Origin: Mesorhizobium amorphae CCNWGS0123
GTDB lineage: Bacteria > Pseudomonadota > Alphaproteobacteria > Rhizobiales > Rhizobiaceae
Length of the DNA stretch: 64,000 bases
NCBI RefSeq assembly: GCF_001686985.1
Contig: NZ_CP015322.1
Coordinates: 248,001 to 312,000, forward strand
Reading direction: 5' to 3'
A model generated the notes under the pieces. It was given only the letters and a program-made list of their open reading frames with translations, made no database searches and had not been told where the DNA came from. Positions 18,190 through 26,736 of this stretch are shown here, one piece after another; the stretch's first letter is position 1; each line of letters opens with the position of its first letter. A program made the position numbers and the translations under genes.

Positions 18190-18544
18190 TATCGGCCATA
18201 GCCATTCGACTCCCCCTCGCGAGCGTTTTCGAGCCACGGTCCCGACCGGGTTTACGGAAATTGTCCTGCGGGTTGGGGTTGTCGAATGTAGCCCCCGAGC
18301 ATTCCGGCCGGTGACAATCGACGGGTCGTGCCGGCGACGTGGGTCAGGAGGCATCGACGTCCATCCTTTCCGCCCGCCTCGATGACCGGGTCGCCGTCAC
18401 CCGAGACGCTTTCCAGTCCCATTAGGTGTTTGAAGCCGGCGCAGTTGCCCACTCGACCATGACGCGCCGGCCTTTTGGCGGCTTGGTGGCGGGCGAGAAC
18501 GCGGTTTTCCCTGCGGCGACGGCATTTTCGGTGCGCGTGATCAT
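18190..18544 (-). pseudogene. IscA/HesB-like iron-sulphur assembly gene (nif-linked type), frameshifted
   Basis: From the ATG at 18544 the frame reads MITRTENAVAAGKTAF..KGRRVMVEW; after a small deletion it continues in another frame as GNCAGFKHLMGLESVSGDGDPVIEAGG, and then, after a further shift, as ECSGATFDNPNPQDN. This is the HesB/IscA fold common beside nitrogenase genes (NifIscA), which hands iron or clusters to nitrogenase maturation. The second and third conserved cysteines (the CGC near the end) are lost, and at least two frameshifts break it. It lies right behind a strong NifA/sigma-54 promoter and just before the N-hydroxylase. Confidence 0.8.
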
Positions 18545-18579
18545 GGACGACGTCTCGCTGATACCTTCGGAGAATCCTA

Positions 18580-18657
18580 AGCAAGGGCCGTGCCAGAGAA
18601 GGAAATCTTATTAAAGCAATGGGTTGGCGGATGTGCGATCCTGTCGGGAATCCGACA
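18580..18657 (-). promoter_or_regulatory. NifA upstream site and sigma-54 promoter (leftward)
   Basis: On the minus strand: a perfect TGT-N10-ACA site (TGTCGGATTCCCGACA, itself palindromic) at 18642-18657, then 46 bases, then TGGCACGGCCCTTGCT at 18580-18595, a full match to TGGCACG-N4-TTGC. The IscA-like ATG follows 36 bases later at 18544. It should make the IscA relic, the N-hydroxylase and the truncated gene respond to NifA. Confidence 0.85.
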
Positions 18658-19062
18658 TTGAGGGGGCGCCTCACGGCGGCGCCCGATTTGCACGTCGATG
18701 TCGCCTTTTCCGAATAATCGGGCACCTTCTGCACCAGAAGACTTCTTATGGAGACCAGCACGATGGCTTCATGAACGGACGGTGCAGAACCTTATGTCTC
18801 TTGCTGGACGGATCGCGATATGCCTTGTCCAACAAGGTCGGCAGTTGCAAGAGCTGCCAGATCCTTCGCCCTTGAGACACTCCTCGACCAGGGGTTTGGC
18901 GATTTGCCTCAAAGGCAGGCGATTGCCCCCGTCGCCGATGTCGTCCGAAGCTCGGCCAGTTCGCGGTGAGCTTCACTGCTTGAGTTTTCCGCGGTGCCCA
19001 CCGAGCTCGCACAGGAGACCGATCAGGCGTTACGGCTGCACTCGTTGTCGGGTCTTCGACAA
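18658..19062. other. spacer between two divergent NifA-type promoters, no gene
   Basis: About 400 bases. A plus-strand frame runs through (18698-19081) but is not recognised and has no ribosome site. A GC-rich hairpin (GGGCGCC-TCACGG-CGGCGCCC type) lies near 18665-18690. Confidence 0.4.
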
Positions 19063-19140
19063 TGTCAGACATGAGACATAGCCCTATCAGGGCCATCTCA
19101 TTGTTCTAAAATGATTTTCTCATTTGGCACGACACATGCT
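19063..19140 (+). promoter_or_regulatory. NifA upstream site and sigma-54 promoter (rightward)
   Basis: A perfect TGT-N10-ACA at 19063-19078 is followed after 46 bases by TGGCACGACACATGCT at 19125-19140 (GG-N10-GC spacing kept, one mismatch to the -12 TTGC). The AT-rich stretch between (TTGTTCTAAAATGATTTTC) would suit an IHF bend. Ribosome site AAGGAG at 19173 and ATG at 19189 follow. Confidence 0.78.
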
Positions 19141-19188
19141 TGGCTGTCCGCAAACGCGCTGCGGCACGGACGAAGGAGAAATCATCCC

Positions 19189-19305
19189 ATGATCACGCTC
19201 GCCGAACATGCGGTCGCAGCCGCGAAAACTGAGCTTTCCCAAACCGAAGGAGAACCTTGCGCTTGTTTCCCAGTCGACATCATTCTTCACGTTATCCGGA
19301 CATGA
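19189..19305 (+). CDS. IscA-like N-terminal fragment (38 aa)
   Basis: The ATG at 19189 has a perfect AAGGAG ten bases upstream and opens MITLAEHAVAAAKTELSQ, the same opening as the IscA-like relic at 18544 and as HesB/IscA proteins in general. After about 24 residues the similarity stops, and the frame ends in ATGA, overlapping the ATG of the prolyl oligopeptidase remnant at 19302. So a NifA-driven IscA start has been fused in front of another gene, and the short frame now acts, at most, as a leader peptide. Confidence 0.5.
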   Translation: MITLAEHAVAAAKTELSQTEGEPCACFPVDIILHVIRT

Positions 19306-19818
19306 CCGCATTCGGTGTCCGCCCGACGCTGAATGCCCCGGACGATGATCCCGATTTTTGGCTTGGAGATGTCGAAGGAGAACGGACGCCTGCCTGGGCC
19401 ACCTGCCAGTCGGGCAGGACCCTGGAGCACTTCGGTGGAACGCAATTCAAGCGCGACGACGACGCCCTGACGGCGATTTTCGACCGTCCTGACAGGATTC
19501 CCTTGATCAGACGCCGCAGCCAGTACCTCTACAATTTTTGGCAAGACACCGGAAATCCGCGCGGACTGCGGTGGCGGAACACCCCTACCGCTTATCCGCC
19601 GATCCTGCTTGTCGCCACAAAGCGGGACGACTGGGTCCATCCGGGGCTACGCGCTTAAGATGCCCGCAAAGCTGCAGACTCTTGGCTATCGCGCTTACTT
19701 CTGCGAGCCCGGCGCGGCGCCACGGCTACGGCAAGACAATCAGGAGCGGGCCGCATTCACTGCTCTGAACGACAACCTTCGCAGCGCGACCCACTGGCAA
19801 GCCGATTGTGTTCGATAG
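19302..19818 (+). pseudogene. prolyl oligopeptidase (S9) with large internal deletion
   Basis: The first ~110 residues (PDDDPDFWLGDVEGERTPAW, then DRPDRIPLIRRRSQYLYNFWQD) are the start of a prolyl endopeptidase propeller; the frame then jumps directly to YPPILLVATKRDDWVHPG, part of the C-terminal hydrolase domain that holds the catalytic Asp. After a frameshift near 19650 it goes on as KMPAKLQTLGYRAYFCEPG and DNQERAAFTALNDNL. A ~690-residue enzyme has shrunk to ~160 codons, without the serine motif GGSNGG. It is not functional. It lies behind a NifA-type promoter. Confidence 0.85.
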
Positions 19819-19894
19819 GTGGGCGCAACCCGGACAAAGGGCAACATTTCAATAAGCGAAAACAGGTCGATGATTGCGAGCAAAGCGCAAATAA

Positions 19895-19912
19895 TGTGAG
19901 CACAATATCACA
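19895..19912. promoter_or_regulatory. inverted repeat TGTGA-N8-TCACA upstream of ompW
   Basis: An 18-base dyad about 95 bases before the ompW start. The half-sites look like those of CRP/FNR-family proteins but the spacing is 8, not 6, so identity of the binder is open. Confidence 0.3.
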
Positions 19913-20007
19913 CAACACGAGCACCGGCGTTCCCTCAACCTCAACTAATTCCAGCAGGATTTTTCATAGTGCAGTGCGTCATTTCTGAAGAGCAAGGAGA
20001 GAATATC

Positions 20008-20703
20008 ATGGCGAAAAAGCGAATGGGCGTGGCGCGGGAGGTAGCAGCGGCCGTTATCCTCATTGTGATGGGACAGCAGGCCATCGCGGCGGACCTGGAG
20101 CAAGCTGCGGACGTCCCGCTGGCAGGAGCCTCGGTCACGGAATGGCCAAGCCCTTGGCAGGTCCGCCTGCGCGCGTTGGGTGTCATCACTAAGGATTCGG
20201 GCTACGTCAACGGGGTGCCCGGTTCCGGTCTTTCCTATTCGGACACCCTGACACCGGAACTCGATATCTCCTATTTCTTCACGGACAACATCGCCGCCGA
20301 ACTCATACTCGGCACGACTTACGCCAACATCGACGGCCAAGGAACGATTGGCGGGCTGGGCAAGGTCGGCAAGGTTTGGCTGCTGCCGCCCACGCTCACA
20401 TTGCAGTATCATTTTACCGATCTCGGCGCCTTCAGGCCCTATGTCGGTGCTGGCGTGAACTACACGATCTTCTATAATCAGGATGCTGGCAGCGCCGATG
20501 CTCTCAAGGTCAAGAACACTTTCGGCACCGCGCTACAGGTCGGATTCGACTACATGGTGGATCAGCACTGGGGGGTCAACTTCGACGTGAAGAAGCTTTT
20601 CCTCAAGCCAAACTTCGACGTCACCGTGGACGGCGCGAAGCTGACGGGGAAGGCCGCGCTCGATCCCTGGTTGATAGGCGCAGGTGTCACCTATCGCTTC
20701 TGA
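20008..20703 (+). CDS. ompW: OmpW family outer-membrane protein
   Basis: 231 residues from the ATG at 20008, which has AAGGAGAG upstream (the frame is open from 19969). A signal peptide ends at about IAADLEQAAD. The body is the OmpW eight-strand barrel: WQVRLRALGVI, a central ELDISYFFTDNIAAELILGTTYANI (family hallmark, residues ~83-108), the KVWLLPPTLTLQYHF strand, FRPYVGAGVNYT and the C-terminal aromatic strand ending GAGVTYRF. OmpW makes a narrow hydrophobic channel for small molecules in the outer membrane. It sits downstream of the NifA-driven pseudogenes and may be read through from that promoter. A terminator follows. Confidence 0.93.
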   Translation: MAKKRMGVAREVAAAVILIVMGQQAIAADLEQAADVPLAGASVTEWPSPWQVRLRALGVITKDSGYVNGVPGSGLSYSDTLTPELDISYFFTDNIAAELILGTTYANIDGQGTIGGLGKVGKVWLLPPTLTLQYHFTDLGAFRPYVGAGVNYTIFYNQDAGSADALKVKNTFGTALQVGFDYMVDQHWGVNFDVKKLFLKPNFDVTVDGAKLTGKAALDPWLIGAGVTYRF

Positions 20704-20740
20704 TAACGAAGGCGACTTGCTGACAGCCGATCAGAAAATG

Positions 20741-20766
20741 AAGGGCGCCTGTGCGCCCTTTTTTCC
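20741..20766 (+). terminator. Rho-independent terminator after ompW
   Basis: Stem AAGGGCGC / GCGCCCTT with a four-base loop followed by six Ts, 38 bases past the stop codon. Confidence 0.88.
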
Positions 20767-21095
20767 GTCGGTCCTGCCCGAGCGAATCGACCCGGATCAT
20801 TCGCAGAGGCTGCGTTCTTGCTCGTAGGCGGGAACGTGTCGAAATCCGAGCAACGCTCTGATCAGTCTTACCAATGAACATCCGACGCATAACAGCGGTG
20901 GGGCGACTCTTGAAGAGCCGTTGGTCGAGAGCGCGGGCTCGCCGGCTTCGGACCAGGAAGATCACTCCCGGTCATCGCGGCCTCCACTTTAGCTAAGCTA
21001 GACAACTCCGCCATCCCCTTCCGCACGATCCGTGACGGCCATCCCGGATCGGGGCATCTCTTGCTGCTAAACTTCATTTTGAAACGTTGAGAACC
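20767..21095. other. no gene recognised
   Basis: About 330 bases between the ompW terminator and the end of the leftward enolase-superfamily pseudogene. Short frames only. Confidence 0.4.
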
Positions 21096-22131
21096 TCAGC
21101 CGACGGAAAATTCGGGCTCTCCGAACATGCCACCTTCCGGCACGACCCCAAGGCCCGGGCCTTCGGGCAGTTTGATGGCCGCCCACGACCTTCACGCCCT
21201 TGGGATCATACGTCCCCTCGATATAGGGCCCGGCCAGCCAAACGCCTTCCAGCAGTCGGGGTTGGACCGTGGAGCCGATATGGGTGCAGGCGGCGGCGAT
21301 GATATCCCACCCCAAGCGTCGTCGCAGGTATGGGGCATGCTGCGCGCCTCGCAGATGTCACGGAAGGTGGCCATGGCATGCAACCCGCCGATCCGCGTAA
21401 CCTTCATTCCGAATCCGTCGCAAAGGCCCGTTCCCGCGGCGCGGATGACGGTGGCCAGATCCTCGCCATTCTCGTCGATATAGATGCCGTGATGGACCTG
21501 CCCCCGGATCGCGGCGATCTCTTCCAGCGTGTGGCAGGGCTGTTCCATGATGAAGGGGATGTCCGGGCATTCCCGCGAAAGCCGCAGCGCGTCACCTGTC
21601 GTAAGGCCACGATTGGCATCGGCGGCCAGGCGCACCCCCTTGCCGCTCACCTCCCAGAGCTTGCGGAGGACGGCTATATCCACCTCCACCGAACGGCCGC
21701 CAATCTTGATTTGCAGGCGCGGATAGCCCTCGGCCACTTTCTCAGCGGCGATCCGGGCGATGTCGTCGGGCTCGCCCATGCCGGTGGCATAGTAGGAGGG
21801 CACGTTTTCGGTGACAGCCCCACCCAGAAGGTCGGCCGCCCGCACTCCATAAGCCTTACCCATCAGGTCATAGGCCGCGATGTCAATGGCCGCCTTGGCA
21901 TAGCGATGGCCGTTCAACAGGCCATCCATTTGCCTCTAGCAGCAAAGGTTGCAGTGCGTTGGCGCCGATCAACCCCAGGGCCATCTCGGTCAGCGCGGCG
22001 CGGGCATCCTTGGCATGGTGCGGCTGATAGGTTGGGCCGACGGGGTAGGTTTCGCCCCAGCCGATAAGGCCTGTGTCGGTGACCAGCTTGACCAGCGTGG
22101 TGTCCAGTGACCAGACTTTGGCATTGGCCTA
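21096..22131 (-). pseudogene. mandelate racemase/enolase superfamily dehydratase, broken
   Basis: Reading leftward, pieces in three frames join to one protein: SLDTTLVKLVTDTGLIGWGE (N-terminal capping domain), then the barrel with RLQIKIGG, RLAADANRGLTTGDALRL, IPFIMEQPC, GIYIDENG, and finally an ending WLAGPYIEGTYDPKG then LPEGPGLGVVPEGGMFGEPEF. The family is close to cis-3-hydroxyproline or related acid-sugar dehydratases. Frameshifts near 21930, 21310 and 21200 and loss of the first ~30 codons, where IS21 is inserted, kill it. The metal ligands Asp/Glu of the barrel are still visible. Confidence 0.8.
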
Positions 22132-22261
22132 TGGCGCGACAATCTGGGAGAGAAGCGCGCGACAATCAGGATGAGAATCTGGTGTCGCGGCGATGGCGAT
22201 AATCGCGGCATGGATTGTCGCGCGCAAGAGGTTTGTCGATTTGATTGTCGCGGCGCGTCAA

Positions 22262-23074
22262 TCAGGAAGCGACGTTCGCGGGTGTCGCATATGACGGCGG
22301 CCTGCCTGGCCCCCGCTTTCGCTCGATGGCCTCGCGCCGCCGATAGCTCTCGACATTCAGCTCGAAGATTGTTGCATGATGGACGAGGCGATCCACCGCG
22401 GCGAGCGTCATGGCGGGATCGGGGAAGACCCTCCCCCATTCGCCGAAGGGCTGATTGGCGGTGATCAGCATGGAACGCCGCTCGTAGCGGGCGCTGATGA
22501 GTTCGAACAGCACGCTGGTTTCGGCCTGGTCCTTGGTGACATAGGCGAGGTCGTCGAGGATCAGCAGGTGAAAGCGATCGAGCCGGTTGATGGCGGCTTC
22601 GAGGCCGAGTTCGCGGCGCGCGACCTGAAGCTTCTGGACGAGATCGGTGGTGCGGGTGAACATGACCCGCCATCCGGTTTCGATAAGGGCGAGTCCGATG
22701 GCCGAGGCGAGATGGCTCTTTCCGCCGCCGGGCGGGCCGAACAGGAGCAGATTGGCGCCTTTCTCCAGCCAAGTGTCGCCGGCGGTGATGGCCATAACCT
22801 GGGCCTTGGAGATCATCGGAACGGCTTCGAACTCGAATGTGTCGAGGGTCTTGCCCGGCAGGAGGCGCGCCTCGGCGAGATGGCGTTCGATACGTCGCCG
22901 GTCGCGCTCGGCCAGTTCATGTTCAGTGATCGCAGCCAGGAAGCGAGCGGCCGGCCAACCTTCCTTGTCGGCCTGTTCGGCAAACTGCGGCCACATACCC
23001 TGGATGGCCGGTAAGCGTAGTTCGTTGAGGAGCAAGCTCAGTTTGGCTGAATCGACGGCGGGGTTCGTCTTCAT
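22262..23074 (-). CDS. istB: IS21 helper ATPase IstB
   Basis: 270 residues. AAA+ ATPase of the DnaC type: Walker A GPPGGGKSHLA, Walker B LLILDDLAY, then TSVLFELISARYERRS and ITANQPFGEWG, all standard for IstB. It forms the regulator that loads the transposase on target DNA. The ATG at 23074 overlaps the istA stop, so translation is coupled. The frame is intact. Confidence 0.95.
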   Translation of the reverse strand: MKTNPAVDSAKLSLLLNELRLPAIQGMWPQFAEQADKEGWPAARFLAAITEHELAERDRRRIERHLAEARLLPGKTLDTFEFEAVPMISKAQVMAITAGDTWLEKGANLLLFGPPGGGKSHLASAIGLALIETGWRVMFTRTTDLVQKLQVARRELGLEAAINRLDRFHLLILDDLAYVTKDQAETSVLFELISARYERRSMLITANQPFGEWGRVFPDPAMTLAAVDRLVHHATIFELNVESYRRREAIERKRGPGRPPSYATPANVAS

Positions 23075-24585
23075 GCCGCATCTCCTGTCAGGTTGGCGCC
23101 AAGCAGGGCTTCATAGTCGTTGAGCGGAGCAAGGCGCACGACGACCCTCGGCAGTCGGGCGGGATCCGGCGCGAACCGTTCCCGCAAAGCAGCCATGTCG
23201 GGCAATCGCCGTGCCTGCAGCGCGGCAGTCAGTTGATCGGCCAGTTCGCTCTCGCAGCCGCGTTCGTGCGCCATGGCGAGAAGCTCGACCATGGTGCGGC
23301 AGGCCTGCCACTCAGGCAGTCGCTCCATGAGCTTGTCGAAGGTTCGCCTGTAGGCCTCGCGCGGGAACAGCTGGTCCCGGTAGACGAGGTTGAGCAGCGC
23401 CATCGGCTTGCGGCGCAGCGAATGGATGACATGCCGATAATTGACGACCTGGTTGTGCTTGCCGGTTGAAGAGGCGCGCCCGCGCGGCAGCGTCATGATC
23501 TGCGTGCCGCCGATGAAGATATCCAGCCGATCATCGAAGAGCCGCACTCTGAGGCGGTGGCCGATCAGGCGTGAGGGCACGGTGTAGAACACCTTGCGCA
23601 GCGTGAACCCGCCCGATGACGTGATGCGCACGGTGACCTCCTCGTAGTCGGAAGTGCGCCGGACGGGCAGTTCCTGAAGTTCGGTCCGCTCGATGTCGAT
23701 GCGCTTGGAGTTGCGAGCATTCACGCGGCTGACGATCTCGTCGACAAAGCGACGGTAGGCTGCCAGGTCGTCGAAATCGCTCGATCCTCTCATCAGCAGC
23801 GCGTCATTGAGCGCTCGCTTGAGATGGCCGTGCGGCCCCTCGATAGACCCGTTCTCATGCGCGATGCTGCGATTGTTGCGGGAAGGCGTCATGCCGTAGT
23901 GGCCGCACAGTTCGTCGTAGCGGCGCGTCAGGTCCTCCCGTGCGTCCTTGTCCAGGTTGCGGAATGCCGCCGAGAGGCTGTCGCTGCGATGTTCGCGGGG
24001 AGCCCCGCCGAGCGACCACAGCGCATTCTGCAAGCCTTCCGCCAGAGCAACGAAACTCTCGCCGCCGAGCACGACATGCGCATGCTCGAAGCCCGAATAG
24101 GCGAGCCTGAAATGGTAGAGCCGGTGATCGAGCGTCTGGCCCGCGATCGTCACGCCGGCGGCGGCCATGTCGGTGAAATCCGACAATCCCATGCGTCCGG
24201 GTTCGTGGACCTGCCGGAAAATGACCTCCTGCTCCTCGCCATGGATGGCGCGCCAGGATCGAATACGGCGCTCGATCGTGCGGCGAATGCCGATGCTCAG
24301 TTCGGGATGTCGCCTGATCATCTCGTCGAAGATGGCGACCGGCCGGATGCCAGGAGCCGCCCGCAGCAGCGGCACGATCTCGGCGTCGAAAATCTCGGCG
24401 AGCGGATCGGGCCGGCGTCGTTGCCGCGGAACCTTCTTTTGTGACGGCAGTCTCGAATCCTTCTCGATGCGATAGGCCGTGGCCGTGCTGATCGACGCCT
24501 TCGCCGCCGCGACGGCCGTCGTATTGGTCTTCCGGAACTTCATGAAAAGCCTCAATTGGTGATCGGTTACGTGGCGGCCGGGCAC
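23071..24585 (-). CDS. istA: IS21 transposase IstA
   Basis: 504 residues if started at the GTG at 24585 (VPGRHVTDHQLRLFMKF, matching the opening of close relatives); the later ATG at 24543 is a possible alternative. An N-terminal helix-turn-helix (VAAAKASISTATAYRIE) is followed by the DDE integrase core: LSDFTDMAAAG holds the first Asp, HRSDSLSAAFRN the second and ENGSIEGPHGHLK the Glu. A C-terminal domain (VFYTVPSRLIGHRLRVRLFDD) completes it. It looks functional. Confidence 0.93.
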   Translation of the reverse strand: MPGRHVTDHQLRLFMKFRKTNTTAVAAAKASISTATAYRIEKDSRLPSQKKVPRQRRRPDPLAEIFDAEIVPLLRAAPGIRPVAIFDEMIRRHPELSIGIRRTIERRIRSWRAIHGEEQEVIFRQVHEPGRMGLSDFTDMAAAGVTIAGQTLDHRLYHFRLAYSGFEHAHVVLGGESFVALAEGLQNALWSLGGAPREHRSDSLSAAFRNLDKDAREDLTRRYDELCGHYGMTPSRNNRSIAHENGSIEGPHGHLKRALNDALLMRGSSDFDDLAAYRRFVDEIVSRVNARNSKRIDIERTELQELPVRRTSDYEEVTVRITSSGGFTLRKVFYTVPSRLIGHRLRVRLFDDRLDIFIGGTQIMTLPRGRASSTGKHNQVVNYRHVIHSLRRKPMALLNLVYRDQLFPREAYRRTFDKLMERLPEWQACRTMVELLAMAHERGCESELADQLTAALQARRLPDMAALRERFAPDPARLPRVVVRLAPLNDYEALLGANLTGDAA

Positions 24586-24777
24586 AAAGTGATTCCTCCC
24601 CAACAGGAAAAACCACCGCATACCCGGTCGACCGTGATCACCAGACGACGCCCCGGAAAAGGAACGCGCCACCGGCGGGTTGAAACTCCAGTCGGGCTAC
24701 GCCCTCCCTGCGTTCCAACCCGCCGGCATTCTCATCCTGATTGACGCTGCGCTCTCACGTTCATTGCCGCGCCGCAG

Positions 24778-25019
24778 CCATCAATCTCAACAACAAAAAA
24801 TGGAAATCGCTACTCGACCTCAACAACCCCAACCACGGCCTGCTGCTGCCGATCCTGATCTACTGCGTCGACAAAAAGGGCAGGCCTGTCCTCGGCAAGC
24901 CCAAGCCGAGGGCCGAAACCGCGCGCTTCATCGAGCACGAGGCGTACAAAGACATCGCCCTCGTCATCCCCGTCCTGCGCGAACTCCACTACTTCACCCG
25001 TTATGACGCTCCGAAGTGA
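24778..25019 (+). pseudogene. C-terminal remnant of an unknown gene cut by IS21
   Basis: Immediately after the IS21 end, an open frame with good coding character reads NLNNKKWKSLLDLNN, PILIYCVDKKGRPVLGKPKP, then ETARFIEHEAYKDIALVIPVLRELHYF and stops at 25019. There is no start codon. I do not recognise the family. The IS21 element removed the beginning. Confidence 0.4.
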
Positions 25020-25059
25020 TCGGCGCCGGCGCGCCGACCAACGATCGATCTAACCATCA

Positions 25060-25372
25060 AGACGATTTCGGGACAGGTGCCTTGGCGCACCGCTTACCAT
25101 CGAAGATGCCTTGGACGCCATCATGTCGTCGCCTGTTATTGACGGGGCCGTCCTCAGTGAACCTGCAAGGCGAGGCGACCTTTGCGGCGGCTGAGCATTT
25201 GCAGCGACGCCAAATCCCATTTGTATTTCTGCAGGGCTTCAACGCTTCGAATATCCCTGAAAGCTTCAGGAATACGGCGAGGTTCGAGAAGCCAGTCGAC
25301 GTCGATCGGCTCACGGAGGTGATGGAGGCTCTTGTCTCAGCGCATAAACCTCCGTCACGCTTAGCGAACTAG
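25060..25372 (+). pseudogene. receiver-domain (response regulator) remnant
   Basis: Two frames join at about 25160: APLTIEDALDAIMSSPVIDGAVLS and VNLQGEATFAAAEHLQRRQIPFVFLQGFNASNIPESFRNTARFEKPVD (written in parts). The phosphorylation-site strand (DGAVLxVNL), the GIPFVFLTG-like strand and the conserved Lys of CheY-type receivers (FEKPVD) are recognisable. These are stand-alone receivers common in rhizobia. The N-terminal third with the acidic pocket is missing, so it is dead. Confidence 0.6.
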
Positions 25373-25525
25373 GCTGGTGGTCGCGCAACGGACACCAGGT
25401 CGACGAGTCGCGACTTCTAAAAACGATTCTGTATCTGTGAAATTATGTTGGTTTTTTTACCAAGCCCGCCGGGGGCGGTGTCAAGCATCCCATGCCCATT
25501 AACGCCTTGGAGCTTGGAGCTAACT

Positions 25526-26417
25526 GTGACTAAAAACAATCACATCCTCACCGTCTCTTGCAAATCGACACGTGGCATCGTCGCGGCCATCTCAAGCTAT
25601 CTCGCGGACAAGGGTTGCAACATTACGGACAGCTCTCAGTTCGACGACCTCTCGACGGGCCACTTTTTCATGCGCGTCGGCTTTCTGTCGGAAACGGACG
25701 TTGAGGAGGCCGAGATACGCGAGGGCTTTGCCAAGATCGCGGCGGCATTTGCGATGGAATATGAGTTTAACCGAAGTGACAAAAAAACCAGAATTTTGCT
25801 CATGGTCTCTCGCTTCGGCCACATTCTCAACGACCTGCTCTATCGCTGGAAGATCGGCGCGATGCCCATCGAGATCGTGGGCGTCGTGTCTAACCATCTC
25901 GATTATCAGAAGGTCACCGTCAACCATGACATACCCTTCCATCACATCAATGTAACGAAGGACAATAAGGCCCTGGCTGAGGCCCGACTGATGGAGGTGG
26001 TCGAGCAGTCCGGCGCCGAACTCATCGTTCTCGCCCGCTACATGCAGGTTCTGTCGGACGCCGTGTGCAAAAAGATGTCGGGCAGGATCGTCAACATTCA
26101 CCACTCGTTCCTGCCGTCTTTCAAGGGGGCTAACCCCTACAAGCAGGCTTTTGAGCGCGGCGTGAAGCTGATAGGGGCGACAGCGCATTACGTGACGGAG
26201 GATCTCGACGAAGGCCCGATTATCGAGCAGGACGTTGCCCGGATCACGCATGGGCAATCGGCTGAAGACTACGTGTCGATCGGCCGAGATGTGGAAAGCT
26301 AGGTGCTTGCCCGCGCCGTACACGCGCATATACACCACCGCACCTTCAAGAACGGCAACAAGACAATCGTTTTTCCGCCCCAGCCCCGGCTCCTATGCCT
26401 CCGAGCGTATGGGTTGA
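25526..26417 (+). pseudogene. purU: formyltetrahydrofolate deformylase with amber stop and frameshift
   Basis: From the GTG at 25526 the protein has the ACT domain (HILTVSCKSTRGIVAAIS, NITDSSQFDD) and the formyltransferase-like domain with IVNIHHSFLPSFKGANPY, GATAHYVTEDLDEGPIIEQ. The enzyme splits 10-formyl-tetrahydrofolate to formate and tetrahydrofolate. At 26300 a TAG stands where relatives have CAG (Gln) in GRDVE-Q-VLARAVHAHI; homology continues to 26375, where one extra C shifts the frame before PGSYASERMG. The stop removes only about 38 residues, so partial activity cannot be excluded, but two independent lesions suggest decay. Confidence 0.85.
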
Positions 26418-26543
26418 TAAGCCGCCGTACCAACCGGAATCGGCTGCCGCTCTCGGCGCCATTGCAGGTGCGGTCGCGACGAACGTGCCCTCACCTACAA
26501 ACAGTGTGTCGCCGCGTTTGCCAGGACGCCCGTCGAAAGTTAG

Positions 26544-26579
26544 TTCTATATGACATAATGTCCTTTAGGTCATATAGAA
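26544..26579. promoter_or_regulatory. 11-bp perfect inverted repeat, possible operator
   Basis: Arms TTCTATATGAC (26544-26554) and GTCATATAGAA (26569-26579) with a 14-base spacer; the left arm also overlaps a smaller palindrome GACATAATGTC. In an AT-rich island of otherwise GC-rich DNA. Looks like a binding site for a dimeric regulator, but no intact gene starts nearby. Confidence 0.4.
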
Positions 26580-26736
26580 GCTATGCTAGGCTGCGGTATT
26601 CATATACCTTCGAACTGGAACGACATTGTCACTTTGGTACTGCTAGGCGCGGCGTGAACACTTGGCAGTCGATCACCGCAGGCCGAGTCAAGCTACGCGC
26701 CGCGATTAGGGTGCCGATGATCTCCAATGGCGGCCC

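Larger units (their letters stand above)
22132..24776 (-). mobile_element. IS21 family insertion sequence, apparently complete
   Basis: About 2.65 kb with istA and istB overlapping by four bases. The left end begins TGGCGCGACAATC and the right end finishes CATTGCCGCGCCGCA; the two ends are imperfect inverted repeats that extend over ~45 bases (ATTCTCATCCTGATTG appears at the right end, its complement at the left). Such multiple repeats are binding sites for IstA. The sequences on either side belong to different genes (an enolase-type gene on the left, an unknown gene on the right) and show no target duplication, so recombination between IS copies followed insertion. Confidence 0.85.

Noticed and set aside
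19895..19912. CRP/FNR site upstream of ompW
   Set aside because: Half-sites fit but the spacing is 8; kept only as a low-confidence inverted repeat.
24675..24725. Hairpin-forming 48-base repeat thought to be a REP/RIME element
   Set aside because: Both copies (here and 39105) sit inside IS21 ends, so it is part of that element rather than a dispersed repeat.
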